Of a DNA stretch of 64,000 nucleotides, positions 34,230-43,327 are shown piece after piece. Every line of letters starts with the position of its first letter. Position 1 is the stretch's first letter. The position numbers were made by a program, and so were the translations under genes. The stretch comes from Streptococcus parasanguinis (GTDB lineage: Bacteria > Bacillota > Bacilli > Lactobacillales > Streptococcaceae): contig NZ_JAHDAC010000003.1 in assembly GCF_018499505.1 (NCBI RefSeq), positions 62,001 through 126,000 on the forward strand. Reading direction: 5' to 3'. The notes beneath the pieces were generated by a model, which saw only the letters and a list, made by a program, of their open reading frames with translations, was not told the origin of the DNA and searched no databases.

Positions 34230-36848
34230 ATGAAACAATTATCTAGTGCACAAGTCCGTCAAATGTGGCTTGATTTCTGGGCAAGCAAAGGCCACTCTGT
34301 AGAACCATCTGTTAGCTTGGTTCCTGTAAATGACCCAACGCTTTTATGGATCAACTCAGGGGTTGCCACTCTTAAGAAATACTTCGATGGAACCATCAAA
34401 CCTGAAAATCCACGGATTACCAATGCTCAAAAGGCTATTCGTACCAACGATATCGAAAACGTAGGGAAGACTGCCCGTCACCATACCATGTTTGAAATGT
34501 TGGGGAACTTCTCCATCGGGGATTACTTCCGTGACGAAGCCATCACATGGGCTTATGAGCTTTTGACAAGTCCGGAATGGTTTGACTTCCCCAAAGACAA
34601 ACTTTACATGACCTATTACCCTGACGACAAAGATTCATACAACCGCTGGATCGCTGTTGGTGTGGATCCAAGTCACTTGATCCCAATTGAAGACAACTTC
34701 TGGGAAATCGGTGCAGGGCCTTCTGGACCAGATACAGAAATCTTCTTTGACCGTGGAGAAGCCTTTGACCCTGAAAATATCGGTCTTCGTCTGCTTGCAG
34801 AAGATATCGAAAACGACCGTTACATCGAAATCTGGAACATTGTCTTGTCACAATTTAACGCTGACCCTGCTGTTCCTCGTAGCGAATACAAGGAATTGCC
34901 ACACAAGAACATTGATACGGGCGCAGGTTTAGAACGTTTGGTAGCCGTTATCCAAGGGGCGAAGACTAACTTTGAAACAGACCTCTTCATGCCGATCATC
35001 CGTGAAGTTGAAAAGATGTCTGGTAAAACCTACGATCCAGATGGCGACAATATGAGCTTCAAGGTGATTGCTGACCACATCCGTTCGCTTTCATTTGCGA
35101 TTGGAGATGGGGCTCTTCCAGGTAATGAAGGACGCGGTTACGTTCTTCGTCGTCTCCTCCGTCGTGCTTCCATGCATGGTCAAAAATTGGGGATTGAAGG
35201 AACCTTCTTGTATAAATTGGTTCCAACTGTTGGGAAGATCATGGAAAGCTACTACCCAGAAGTACTTGAAAAACAAGACTTTATCGAAAAAATTATCAAG
35301 AGTGAAGAAGAATCATTTGCTCGTACCTTGAACTCTGGTCAACACTTTGCCCAAACCATCGTTGAAGACTTGAAAGCTAAAGGTCAAACAGTGATTGCTG
35401 GTCAAGATGTCTTCAAACTTTATGATACATACGGATTCCCTGTAGAATTGACAGAAGAAATCGCCGAAGAAGCTGGAATGACAGTCGATCGTGAAGGTTT
35501 TGAAGCAGCTATGAAGGAACAACAAGAGCGTGCGCGTGCATCAGCTGTCAAAGGCGGATCTATGGGGATGCAAAATGAAACCCTTCAAAACATTACAGTT
35601 GAAAGTAGCTTCAACTACAATGCCAGCCAATTGCCTTCTAAGTTGGTGGCTATCGTAGCGGACAATGCTGAAGTAGAGGCTGTATCAGAAGGGACTGCAT
35701 CATTGATCTTTGCAGAAACTCCATTCTACGCTGAAATGGGTGGACAAGTTGCGGACCATGGTCAAATCTTGGATGCTGCAGGAAACGTCGTAGCGACGGT
35801 GACAGATGTTCAAAAAGCACCAAATGGACAGCCACTCCATACTGTTGAAGTTCTTGCTCCTCTTGCCTTGAACCAAGAATACACTTTGGCGATCGATACC
35901 AATCGTCGTCATCGTGTCATGAAGAACCACACAGCAACTCACTTGCTCCATGCGGCTCTTCACAATATCCTTGGTAACCACGCAACCCAAGCGGGATCTG
36001 TCAATGAAGTAGAATTCCTTCGCTTTGACTTTACTCACTTCCAAGCCGTGACTCCAGAAGAATTGCGCGCTATTGAACAACAAGTCAATGAAAAGATTTG
36101 GGAAGCGATCGCAGTCGAAACGATTGAAACAGATATCGATACTGCTAAAGAAATGGGAGCCATGGCCCTCTTTGGTGAAAAATACGGTAAAGAAGTTCGT
36201 GTTGTCACTATTGGTGATTACTCTGTTGAGCTCTGTGGTGGTACTCACGTAGGCAATACTTCTGAAATTGGTCTCTTCAAGATTGTCAAAGAAGAAGGAA
36301 TCGGATCAGGAACTCGTCGTATCTTAGCAGTAACTGGTAAGGAAGCCTTCGAAGCATACCGTGAACAAGAAGACGCACTGAAAGCAGTCGCAGCAACCTT
36401 GAAAGCACCTCAACTCAAGGAAGTCCCTCATAAGGTGGAAGGTCTTCAAGAACAACTCCGTCAATTGCAAAAAGAAAATGCAGAATTGAAGGAAAAAGCG
36501 GCAGCAGCTGCAGCAGGCGATGTCTTCAAGAATGTTCAAGAAGCAAACGGCCACCGTTACATTGCCAGCCAAGTTTCTGTATCAGATGCAGGTGCCCTTC
36601 GTACCTTTGCGGATAACTGGAAACAAAAAGATTACTCTGATGTGCTTGTTCTTGTCGCAGCCATCGGTGACAAGGTCAATGTCCTTGTAGCCAGCAAGAC
36701 AAAAGAAGTCCATGCAGGTAATGTCATTAAAGAATTGGCTCCAATCGTCGATGGACGTGGTGGTGGTAAACCAGACATGGCCATGGCAGGAGGAAGCAAC
36801 CAAGCGAAAATCCAAGAATTGTTGGATGCTGTAGCAGGTAAATTGTAA
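34230..36848 (+). CDS. alaS: Alanyl-tRNA synthetase
   Basis: An 872-residue class II synthetase that charges tRNA-Ala. It has the N-terminal catalytic domain ([26 protein letters not shown] motif), the tRNA-recognition region and the editing domain. The editing zinc ligands are HTATH (H567, H571) and CGGTH (C669, H673), which clear mischarged Ser and Gly. A short coiled-coil (about 725-755) and the C-Ala domain follow. The length is full. It is the second gene of a T-box-controlled operon, which explains its regulation by uncharged tRNA-Ala. Confidence 0.97.
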   Translation: MKQLSSAQVRQMWLDFWASKGHSVEPSVSLVPVNDPTLLWINSGVATLKKYFDGTIKPENPRITNAQKAIRTNDIENVGKTARHHTMFEMLGNFSIGDYFRDEAITWAYELLTSPEWFDFPKDKLYMTYYPDDKDSYNRWIAVGVDPSHLIPIEDNFWEIGAGPSGPDTEIFFDRGEAFDPENIGLRLLAEDIENDRYIEIWNIVLSQFNADPAVPRSEYKELPHKNIDTGAGLERLVAVIQGAKTNFETDLFMPIIREVEKMSGKTYDPDGDNMSFKVIADHIRSLSFAIGDGALPGNEGRGYVLRRLLRRASMHGQKLGIEGTFLYKLVPTVGKIMESYYPEVLEKQDFIEKIIKSEEESFARTLNSGQHFAQTIVEDLKAKGQTVIAGQDVFKLYDTYGFPVELTEEIAEEAGMTVDREGFEAAMKEQQERARASAVKGGSMGMQNETLQNITVESSFNYNASQLPSKLVAIVADNAEVEAVSEGTASLIFAETPFYAEMGGQVADHGQILDAAGNVVATVTDVQKAPNGQPLHTVEVLAPLALNQEYTLAIDTNRRHRVMKNHTATHLLHAALHNILGNHATQAGSVNEVEFLRFDFTHFQAVTPEELRAIEQQVNEKIWEAIAVETIETDIDTAKEMGAMALFGEKYGKEVRVVTIGDYSVELCGGTHVGNTSEIGLFKIVKEEGIGSGTRRILAVTGKEAFEAYREQEDALKAVAATLKAPQLKEVPHKVEGLQEQLRQLQKENAELKEKAAAAAAGDVFKNVQEANGHRYIASQVSVSDAGALRTFADNWKQKDYSDVLVLVAAIGDKVNVLVASKTKEVHAGNVIKELAPIVDGRGGGKPDMAMAGGSNQAKIQELLDAVAGKL

Positions 36849-36855
36849 TTATCGA

Positions 36856-36886
36856 AGAGGTTGGATGTTTGTTCAACCTCTTTTTT
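36856..36886 (+). terminator. Terminator of alaS
   Basis: Stem AGAGGTTGGA (36856-36865) with TTCAACCTCT (36872-36881), one G-U pair, and T6. Confidence 0.85.
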
Positions 36887-36923
36887 CAACAAAGAAGCAG
36901 AGCCAATTAGAAAAAGAATGCAA

Positions 36924-36955
36924 CAAAAAAACCTTTCCGTTTGGAAAGGTTTTTG
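36924..36955. terminator. Terminator of nrdF (bidirectional form)
   Basis: Stem AACCTTTCC (36930-36938) with GGAAAGGTT (36943-36951), flanked by A- and T-tracts. On the minus strand it comes directly after the nrdF stop. Confidence 0.85.
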
Positions 36956-36957
36956 TC

Positions 36958-37917
36958 TTATAGTCCGTAATTGTAATCGTCATCCTGCATGGCTTCTACT
37001 TCACCGAGAAGGTAACCATTTCCGACTTGAGAGAAGAAGTCGTGGTTAGAGGTACCGGTTGAGATTCCGTTCATGACGATTGGGTTAACGTCATCTGCTG
37101 AGTCTGGGAAAAGCGGATCTTGTCCCAAGTTCATGAGGGCTTTATTGGCGTTGTATCGAAGGAAGGTCTTGACTTCCTCAGTCCAGCCCACACCATCATA
37201 GAGGCTCTCTGTGTAACCTTCTTCATTCTCATAGAGAGTGTAGAGCAGATCATACATCCACTCTTTGAGTTTTTCTTGTTCTTCTTCTGATAATTCGTTA
37301 AATCCAAGTTGGAACTTGTAGCCGATATAGGTTCCGTGAACTGATTCATCACGAATGATCAACTTGATGATTTCAGCTACGTTGGCCAATTTGTTGTTTC
37401 CAAGATAGTAGAGAGGTGTGAAGAAACCAGAGTAGAAGAGGAAGGTTTCAAGGAAGACGCTGGCAACTTTCTTTTCAAGAGGGGTCCCATTGAGGTAGAT
37501 TTCGTTGATGATTTCTGCCTTCTTTTGAAGGAAAGGATTGGTGTTGGTCCATTCGAAAATCTCTTCGATTTCTGACTTGGTATTCAAAGTAGAAAAGATA
37601 GAAGAGTATGACTTAGCATGGACTGATTCCATAAATTGGATGTTGTTAAAGACAGCTTCTTCATGGGGAGTACGAATATCCGCACGAAGAACCTGAACAC
37701 CTGTTTCAGATTGCATGGTATCTAGAAGGGTTAATCCCCCAAAGACTTTACCAACTAGGTCTTTTTCTTTATTAGACAACTTTCTCCAGTCATCCAAGTC
37801 GTTTGACAAAGGGATACGTGTATCCAACCAGAATTGCTCTGTCAGTTTTTCCCAGGTCGATTTATCGATGACATCTTCGATTGCATTCCAGTTAATGGCT
37901 TTGTAGTATGTTTCCAT
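36958..37917 (-). CDS. nrdF: Class Ib ribonucleotide reductase, beta subunit
   Basis: A 319-residue radical-generating subunit with a di-manganese or di-iron centre. Ligand segments include MQSETGVQVLRADIRTPHEE (about residues 80-99), EAVFNNIQFMESVHAKSYS and RDESVHGTYIGYKFQ. The start is placed at METYYKAINW (37917), 8 bases after an AGAAAG site; two upstream in-frame starts would overlap it. It is separated from nrdE by a terminator and has its own extended -10 promoter, so the subunits can be made from separate transcripts. nrdI, the usual flavodoxin partner, is not in this window. Confidence 0.95.
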   Translation of the reverse strand: METYYKAINWNAIEDVIDKSTWEKLTEQFWLDTRIPLSNDLDDWRKLSNKEKDLVGKVFGGLTLLDTMQSETGVQVLRADIRTPHEEAVFNNIQFMESVHAKSYSSIFSTLNTKSEIEEIFEWTNTNPFLQKKAEIINEIYLNGTPLEKKVASVFLETFLFYSGFFTPLYYLGNNKLANVAEIIKLIIRDESVHGTYIGYKFQLGFNELSEEEQEKLKEWMYDLLYTLYENEEGYTESLYDGVGWTEEVKTFLRYNANKALMNLGQDPLFPDSADDVNPIVMNGISTGTSNHDFFSQVGNGYLLGEVEAMQDDDYNYGL

Positions 37918-37955
37918 TTGCATCACTTTCTTTTTCTATTCATTCAATCGTTACT

Positions 37956-37964
37956 ATTCTACCA
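37956..37964 (-). promoter_or_regulatory. Extended -10 promoter of nrdF
   Basis: On the minus strand TG-G-TAGAAT; -35 weak. Confidence 0.55.
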
Positions 37965-37984
37965 TAAATTGATAGAATACCGCA

Positions 37985-38009
37985 CAAAAAGTCGGCGAAC
38001 CGACTTTTG
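37985..38009 (-). terminator. Terminator between nrdE and nrdF
   Basis: Perfect stem AAAAGTCGG (37987-37995) with CCGACTTTT (38000-38008) and a T5 tract on the minus strand. Confidence 0.8.
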
Positions 38010-38030
38010 ATAGCTATCTAGGATAGCGGA

Positions 38031-40190
38031 TTAGATGACACAGCTTTCACATTGGTTGGCGCCAACTTCTCCACCATCATCTGTAAAGGTACGGACGTAG
38101 TAGATAGACTTGATACCCTTGTTAAAGGCGTAGTTCCGAAGGATAGACAAGTCACGAGTGGTTTGTTTGTTTTCAGTTTTCCATTCATAAAGACCCTTTG
38201 GAATATCGCTGCGCATAAAGAGAGTCAGTGAAAGACCTTGGTCTACATGCTCAGTTGCAGCAGCATAGACATCGATGACTTTTCGCATATCCATGTCGTA
38301 GGCAGAAGTGTAGTAAGGAATCGTTTCCGTTGACAATCCTGCTGCAGGGTAGTAGATCTTACCGATTTTCTTCTCTTGACGTTCTTCAATCCGTTGTGTA
38401 ATTGGGTGGATAGAAGCAGATACGTCATTGATGTAGCTGATAGATCCATTTGGTGCGACAGCCAAGCGGTTTTGGTGGTAAAGACCATCTGCTTGAACTT
38501 TAGCACGCAGTTCTGCCCAATCCTCAGCACTTGGGATAAAGATATCTTTAAAGAGTTCTTTGACGCGATCAGATTTTGGTACAAATTCTCCAGTCATGTA
38601 CTTATCAAAGTAAGTACCGTTGGCATAGTCTGATTTTTCAAAGTTGTGGAAGGTGACACCACGTTCGCGTGCAATGTTATTTGATTCTACGAGAGTCCAG
38701 TAGTTCATGAGCATGAAGTAGATACTTGTAAACTCAACAGACTCAGGTGATCCGTATTCGATCAATTGTTGGGCAAGGTAGCTGTGAAGTCCCATAGCTC
38801 CAAGTCCGAACGAATGCGCCAATTTATTTCCGTGGTCAATAGTTGGAACGGCTACGATATGAGAGCTATCTGTAACGAAGGTCAAAGCACGGACCATGGC
38901 ACGAATCGAACGTCCAAAATCAGGTGAAGTCATCATGTTAACCACGTTGGTTGAACCAAGGTTACATGAGACGTCTGTTCCCATTTGGACAAATTCTTGG
39001 GCATCGTTGATCAAGCTTGGTTCTTGAACCTGGAGGATCTCTGAACACAAGTTACTCATGATGATTTTTCCATCAACAGGGTTTGCCCGGTTAGCAGTAT
39101 CGATGTTGACTACATATGGATAGCCAGATTCTTGTTGCAATTTAGAAATTTCAGTTTCCAAATCACGTGCCTTAATTTTAGTCTTGCGGATATTTGGATT
39201 AGCAACCAACTCATCGTATTTTTCAGTGATGTCGATGTAGTTGAATGGTACTCCGTATTCACGTTCCACAGAGTATGGGCTGAAGAGGTACATTTCCTCA
39301 TTCTTACGCGCTAACTCATAGAATTTGTCTGGCACGACGACACCAAGTGAAAGGGTCTTAACCCGAACCTTTTCATCGGCATTTTCTTTCTTAGTTGAAA
39401 GGAAGGCGATGATGTCTGGGTGGAAGACGTTGAGGTAAACCACCCCAGCCCCTTGGCGTTGTCCCAATTGGTTAGAGTAAGAGAAGCTATCTTCAAAGAG
39501 TTTCATAACAGGTACGACCCCAGAAGCGGCTCCTTCATACCCTTTGATTGGTGCTCCAGCTTCACGAAGGTTGCTGAGAGAAATCCCAACCCCACCACCG
39601 ATACGAGACAGTTGAAGGGCAGAGTTGATGGAACGTCCGATCGCATTCATATCATCGGTTACTTGGATCAAGAAACATGATACCAATTCCCCACGGCGGG
39701 CACGTCCAGCGTTTAAGAAAGAAGGAGTAGCTGGTTGGTAGCGTTGGTGGATAATTTCGTTTGCGATGTCTCGCGCGATAGCTTCATTTCCATCAGCAAA
39801 ATAGAGAGCATTGAAAAAGACACGGTCTTCCATGCTTTCAAGATAGTATTCTCCATCATTTGTTTTCAAAGCGTATTGGTTATAGAATTTGTAGGCCGCC
39901 ATGAAGGACTTGAATTGGAAGTTTTGGTCTTTGATAAATTGGGCCAATTCCTCTAAAAATTCAGGACGGTATTTCTCGATAAAAGCTCTCTCAATGTAAT
40001 TGTGCTCGAGAAGGTACTGAATCTTGTCTGTAATCGAGTCAAAGGCTTTAGTATTTGGTACAACATTTTCTTTAAAGAACGCATCCAAAGCTTCTTTATC
40101 TTTATGAAGCATGATTTGGCCGTTTACTGGACGGTTGATTTCATTGTTAAGACGAAAATACGTCACATCTTCAAGAGATTTTAATCCCAT
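38031..40190 (-). CDS. nrdE: Class Ib ribonucleotide reductase, alpha (catalytic) subunit
   Basis: A 719-residue catalytic subunit that reduces ribonucleoside diphosphates to deoxy forms. It lacks the long N-terminal ATP-cone of class Ia enzymes, as usual for NrdE. Active-site features are the Cys in ARRGELVSCFLIQ, the NLCSEI loop with its Asn, Cys and Glu, and the redox Cys pair at the C-terminus in CESCVI, which is re-reduced by NrdH. The ATG has an AAAAGGA ribosome-binding site. It follows nrdH with a 114-base gap that contains two hairpins. Confidence 0.96.
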   Translation of the reverse strand: MGLKSLEDVTYFRLNNEINRPVNGQIMLHKDKEALDAFFKENVVPNTKAFDSITDKIQYLLEHNYIERAFIEKYRPEFLEELAQFIKDQNFQFKSFMAAYKFYNQYALKTNDGEYYLESMEDRVFFNALYFADGNEAIARDIANEIIHQRYQPATPSFLNAGRARRGELVSCFLIQVTDDMNAIGRSINSALQLSRIGGGVGISLSNLREAGAPIKGYEGAASGVVPVMKLFEDSFSYSNQLGQRQGAGVVYLNVFHPDIIAFLSTKKENADEKVRVKTLSLGVVVPDKFYELARKNEEMYLFSPYSVEREYGVPFNYIDITEKYDELVANPNIRKTKIKARDLETEISKLQQESGYPYVVNIDTANRANPVDGKIIMSNLCSEILQVQEPSLINDAQEFVQMGTDVSCNLGSTNVVNMMTSPDFGRSIRAMVRALTFVTDSSHIVAVPTIDHGNKLAHSFGLGAMGLHSYLAQQLIEYGSPESVEFTSIYFMLMNYWTLVESNNIARERGVTFHNFEKSDYANGTYFDKYMTGEFVPKSDRVKELFKDIFIPSAEDWAELRAKVQADGLYHQNRLAVAPNGSISYINDVSASIHPITQRIEERQEKKIGKIYYPAAGLSTETIPYYTSAYDMDMRKVIDVYAAATEHVDQGLSLTLFMRSDIPKGLYEWKTENKQTTRDLSILRNYAFNKGIKSIYYVRTFTDDGGEVGANQCESCVI

Positions 40191-40220
40191 AATAATCCTT
40201 TTCTAGTTCAAAAAAATGAA

Positions 40221-40278
40221 GAGGAGAAGTCCTCTCTTTCCAAGTAAAAAGTCTAGTGTTAGGTTGCTAACGCTAGAC
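40221..40278 (-). terminator. Terminator-like hairpins between nrdH and nrdE
   Basis: In the minus-strand direction, a 12-bp stem (40278-40267 with 40262-40251, one G-U pair) is followed by TTTTT. A second, shorter stem GAGGA-CTTC-TCCTC (40234-40221) is followed by a T7 tract. They could attenuate nrdE relative to nrdH. Confidence 0.6.
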
Positions 40279-40304
40279 CCTATTTAAGCAAAATACTGTG
40301 TTTA

Positions 40305-40523
40305 TTAAGAAAGTTTCTTCAACTTAGCTGGTTGAAAACCAGAAAATACTTCATCCGGTGTTTGAATAACTGGAGCAGCATTGAAGCCAAGGTTCTTAAC
40401 ATGCTCTACAAATTCTGGCTGTTCGTCTAAGTTAATTTCGCGGTATTCCACATGATTGCTATCGAGGAATCGCTTGGTCATTTTGCATTGAACACAATTA
40501 TTTTTTGAATAAATGGTTACCAT
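40305..40523 (-). CDS. nrdH: Glutaredoxin-like protein NrdH
   Basis: A 72-residue thioredoxin-fold electron donor for class Ib ribonucleotide reductase. The redox motif is CVQC (residues 11-14). The C-terminal half has the cis-Pro loop (APVIQT) and the conserved FSGFQPAKL end of NrdH proteins. It is first in the minus-strand nrd cluster, directly after a consensus promoter and a pair of NrdR-like boxes. The ATG is close to AAAG, with GGAG slightly farther upstream. Confidence 0.95.
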   Translation of the reverse strand: MVTIYSKNNCVQCKMTKRFLDSNHVEYREINLDEQPEFVEHVKNLGFNAAPVIQTPDEVFSGFQPAKLKKLS

Positions 40524-40562
40524 TTCTTTTCCGTTCTCCTATCGAAATATAAATCTGTAAAC

Positions 40563-40591
40563 AGTATAAACAAAATCCAGCAACTTGTCAA
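40563..40591 (-). promoter_or_regulatory. Consensus promoter of nrdHE
   Basis: On the minus strand TTGACA (40591-40586), 17-base spacer, TATACT (40568-40563). Confidence 0.88.
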
Positions 40592-40600
40592 CAAAATAAA

Positions 40601-40614
40601 ACTAAATATTGTGC
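40601..40614. promoter_or_regulatory. NrdR-like box, proximal
   Basis: ACTAAATATTGTGC matches the NrdR box core CWATATATWG at all but one position, 10 bases upstream of the nrdH -35. Confidence 0.55.
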
Positions 40615-40640
40615 AAAGAGATGAAATGGAGTTTTTAAAG

Positions 40641-40654
40641 CACAATATATTGTG
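40641..40654. promoter_or_regulatory. NrdR-like box, distal (perfect palindrome)
   Basis: CACAATATATTGTG is a perfect palindrome fitting the NrdR consensus. Its centre lies 40 bp from the proximal box, close to four helical turns. Confidence 0.75.
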
Positions 40655-40769
40655 GTGAGCGAAAAGTGTGAAAATCGAAGAAATGGGATAAGAATAGGCT
40701 TTAAAGCATCTTTAATTAGTTATAATTTTTTGGTGAATCAATATCCTGTGGTTCAACAGCTTCTTTTCA

Positions 40770-40799
40770 TTGAAAGCGGAGGAAAATGTTACTTATAAT
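40770..40799 (+). promoter_or_regulatory. Upstream ptsHI promoter with overlapping cre-like site
   Basis: TTGAAA (40770-40775), 18-base spacer, TATAAT (40794-40799). A cre-like sequence (40770-40784, one mismatch) covers the -35. Confidence 0.5.
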
Positions 40800-40906
40800 A
40801 TAGTAGAAAATTGAAAAGATATTTTCTCTGTTCTTCAGGTGCTTCTTAAAATGTATCTAAATTGGGATTTTTCTCAGTCTTTTTCTGTAAGTCAGTGATA
40901 AAAATC

Positions 40907-40935
40907 TTGAAAAAAATTTCAAAAGATGATATAAT
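40907..40935 (+). promoter_or_regulatory. Main ptsHI promoter
   Basis: TTGAAA (40907-40912), 17-base spacer, TATAAT (40930-40935) with a TG extension. Confidence 0.85.
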
Positions 40936-40998
40936 ACCAAATTGTAAGGGTTATCAAAAGGTAACTCAAAAACTATTTTTAAAAAGGAGAGTCAAACT

Positions 40999-41262
40999 AT
41001 GGCTTCTAAAGATTTCCACATCGTGGCAGAAACAGGTATCCACGCACGTCCAGCAACTTTGTTGGTTCAAACTGCTAGCAAATTTGCTTCAGATATTACT
41101 CTTGAATACAAAGGTAAATCAGTTAACTTGAAATCAATCATGGGTGTTATGAGCCTTGGTGTTGGTCAAGGAGCAGACGTTGTAATCTCTGCAGAAGGTG
41201 CTGACGCTGATGATGCTATCGCAGCTATCTCAGAAACAATGACTAAAGAAGGATTGGCTTAA
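40999..41262 (+). CDS. ptsH: Phosphocarrier protein HPr
   Basis: An 87-residue PTS phosphocarrier. His15 in GIHARPAT accepts phosphate from enzyme I and passes it to sugar-specific EII proteins. Ser46 in LKSIMGV is the site for HPr kinase; Ser-phosphorylated HPr is the co-repressor of CcpA, which acts on the cre sites seen elsewhere in this window. Strong AAAGGAGAG ribosome-binding site, tandem promoters and biased codons indicate high expression. ptsI starts 3 bases after its stop. Confidence 0.99.
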   Translation: MASKDFHIVAETGIHARPATLLVQTASKFASDITLEYKGKSVNLKSIMGVMSLGVGQGADVVISAEGADADDAIAAISETMTKEGLA

Positions 41263-41265
41263 AAT

Positions 41266-42999
41266 ATGACAAAAATGCTAAAAGGAATTGCAGCATCTGA
41301 CGGTGTTGCCGTTGCTAAGGCATATTTGCTCATTCAACCAGACTTATCATTTGAGACTGTTTCAGTCGAAGATACAAGTGCAGAAGAAGCTCGTTTGGAT
41401 GCAGCTCTTGAAGCTTCACAAAACGAGCTTTCTCTTATTCGGGAGAATGCAGTAGCAAGCCTTGGTGAAGAAGCAGCGCAAGTTTTTGATGCGCATATGA
41501 TGGTTCTGGCTGACCCTGAAATGATTGGTCAGATCAAAGAAACAATTCGTACGAAAAAAATCAATGCAGAAGCTGGCTTGAAAGAAGTCACTGACATGTT
41601 CATTGCGATCTTTGAAGGAATGGAAGACAATCCTTACATGCAAGAACGTGCAGCAGATATTCGTGACGTTACCAAACGTGTCCTTGCCAACTTGCTTGGT
41701 AAAAAATTGCCAAACCCTGCTTCTATCAATGAAGAAGCAATCGTGGTTGCGCATGACTTGACTCCATCTGATACAGCACAGTTGAACAAAAAGTATGTAA
41801 AAGCTTTTGTTACGAATATCGGTGGACGTACCAGTCACTCAGCTATCATGGCTCGTACACTTGAAATCGCAGCTGTTCTTGGTACAAATAACATCACAGA
41901 ACTTGTCAAAGATGGCGATGTTTTGGCTGTTTCAGGGATCACTGGTGAAGTAGTGATCAACCCTACTGAAGAACAAATCGCAGAGTTCAAAGCAGCTGGT
42001 GAAGCTTATGCGAAACAAAAAGCTGAATGGGCTCTCCTTAAAGATGCGAAAACAGTGACTGCTGATGGAAAACACTTCGAGTTGGCTGCCAACATCGGTA
42101 CACCTAAAGATGTTGAAGGTGTAAACGATAATGGTGCAGAAGCTGTTGGTCTCTATCGTACAGAATTCTTGTACATGGATTCTCAAGACTTCCCTACAGA
42201 AGATGACCAATACGAAGCTTACAAAGCTGTTCTTGAAGGTATGAACGGTAAACCTGTGGTTGTTCGTACAATGGATATCGGTGGGGATAAAGAACTTCCT
42301 TATTTCGACCTTCCTAAAGAAATGAACCCATTCTTAGGTTTCCGTGCTTTGCGTATTTCTATCTCTGAAACTGGTAACCAAATGTTCCGCACACAATTGC
42401 GTGCCTTGCTTCGTGCATCTGTTCACGGTAAATTGCGGATCATGTTCCCAATGGTTGCTTTGTTAACTGAGTTCCGTACAGCTAAGGGTATTCTTGAAGA
42501 AGAAAAGGCTAAATTGCTTGCGGAAGGTGTTGCTGTTGCAGACGATATCCAAGTAGGAATCATGATTGAAATCCCAGCTGCAGCAATGCTTGCGGATCAA
42601 TTTGCTAAAGAAGTTGATTTCTTCTCAATTGGTACTAACGACTTAATCCAATACACAATGGCTGCTGACCGTATGAACGAGCAAGTTTCATACCTTTACC
42701 AACCATATAACCCATCTATCCTTCGTTTGATCAACAACGTGATCAAAGCGGCTCACGCTGAAGGCAAATGGGCTGGTATGTGTGGTGAAATGGCCGGTGA
42801 CCAAACTGCCGTTCCACTTCTTGTCGGAATGGGCTTGGATGAGTTCTCTATGTCAGCGACATCTGTCCTTCGTACACGTAGCTTGATGAAGAAACTCGAC
42901 ACAGCTAAAATGCAAGAATACGCTAACCGTGCTCTTACTGAATGTTCAACAATGGAAGAAGTTCTTGAACTTTCAAAAGAATACGTGAACGTAGACTAA
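41266..42999 (+). CDS. ptsI: PTS enzyme I (phosphoenolpyruvate-protein phosphotransferase)
   Basis: A 577-residue cytoplasmic enzyme that takes phosphate from phosphoenolpyruvate and transfers it to HPr, the entry to all PTS sugar uptake. The phosphorylated His is H191 in [13 protein letters not shown]. The PEP-binding C-terminal domain shows [22 protein letters not shown] and the catalytic Cys in GMCGEMAGD. Length and order (ptsH, ptsI, 3-base gap) are typical. A strong terminator follows. Confidence 0.98.
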   Translation: MTKMLKGIAASDGVAVAKAYLLIQPDLSFETVSVEDTSAEEARLDAALEASQNELSLIRENAVASLGEEAAQVFDAHMMVLADPEMIGQIKETIRTKKINAEAGLKEVTDMFIAIFEGMEDNPYMQERAADIRDVTKRVLANLLGKKLPNPASINEEAIVVAHDLTPSDTAQLNKKYVKAFVTNIGGRTSHSAIMARTLEIAAVLGTNNITELVKDGDVLAVSGITGEVVINPTEEQIAEFKAAGEAYAKQKAEWALLKDAKTVTADGKHFELAANIGTPKDVEGVNDNGAEAVGLYRTEFLYMDSQDFPTEDDQYEAYKAVLEGMNGKPVVVRTMDIGGDKELPYFDLPKEMNPFLGFRALRISISETGNQMFRTQLRALLRASVHGKLRIMFPMVALLTEFRTAKGILEEEKAKLLAEGVAVADDIQVGIMIEIPAAAMLADQFAKEVDFFSIGTNDLIQYTMAADRMNEQVSYLYQPYNPSILRLINNVIKAAHAEGKWAGMCGEMAGDQTAVPLLVGMGLDEFSMSATSVLRTRSLMKKLDTAKMQEYANRALTECSTMEEVLELSKEYVNVD

Positions 43000-43008
43000 G
43001 AATTCAAC

Positions 43009-43041
43009 AAGACTAAGACAAATCTGTCTTAGTCTTTTTTT
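43009..43041 (+). terminator. Terminator of ptsHI
   Basis: Perfect 12-bp stem (43009-43020 with 43025-43036) and a T7 tract. Confidence 0.92.
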
Positions 43042-43122
43042 ACATTGTTCATAAAAATGTTCATTTTATTCGTAATAAACTAGTTGGTAATAAAAATAGT
43101 GATTTAAATGTTCGGTTTTTGT

Positions 43123-43150
43123 TTGATTTTCCTCGTATATATAGTATAAT
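43123..43150 (+). promoter_or_regulatory. Upstream glg promoter
   Basis: TTGATT (43123-43128), 16-base spacer, TATAAT (43145-43150). Confidence 0.6.
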
Positions 43151-43254
43151 CGTAAGTAAGATAAGGAGGATGACCAAGGAAGGATCGAAAAGGTTCGGGA
43201 AAGAAAATGGAAAAACTTTTCCTGATAATTTTACATGATTTTACAGGAATCAAC

Positions 43255-43307
43255 TTGAAAATTAAGTGATTTTATAGTAGAATAATATCAAATAGAAAAC
43301 GCTTTCA
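43255..43307 (+). promoter_or_regulatory. Proximal glg promoter with downstream cre site
   Basis: TTGAAA (43255-43260), 17-base spacer, TAGAAT (43278-43283). The cre-like sequence TAGAAAACGCTTTCA (43293-43307), one mismatch, lies just after the start point, where bound CcpA would block transcription. Confidence 0.75.
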
Positions 43308-43327
43308 AAAAGCAAAGAGGTGAGTAT

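Noticed and set aside
35700..36248. 182-residue minus-strand ORF
   Set aside because: Antisense to the conserved alaS editing domain; no independent signals.
40862..41131. 89-residue ORF over the ptsH promoter
   Set aside because: Overlaps promoter, ribosome-binding site and start of ptsH in another frame.
41811..41818. TACGAATA, an exact cin-box
   Set aside because: Inside the ptsI coding sequence, without T-tract or downstream start; chance match.
43207..43269. 20-codon ORF (MEKLFLIILHDFTGINLKIK) in the glg leader
   Set aside because: Weak ribosome-binding site, overlaps the proximal promoter; no sign of an attenuator.
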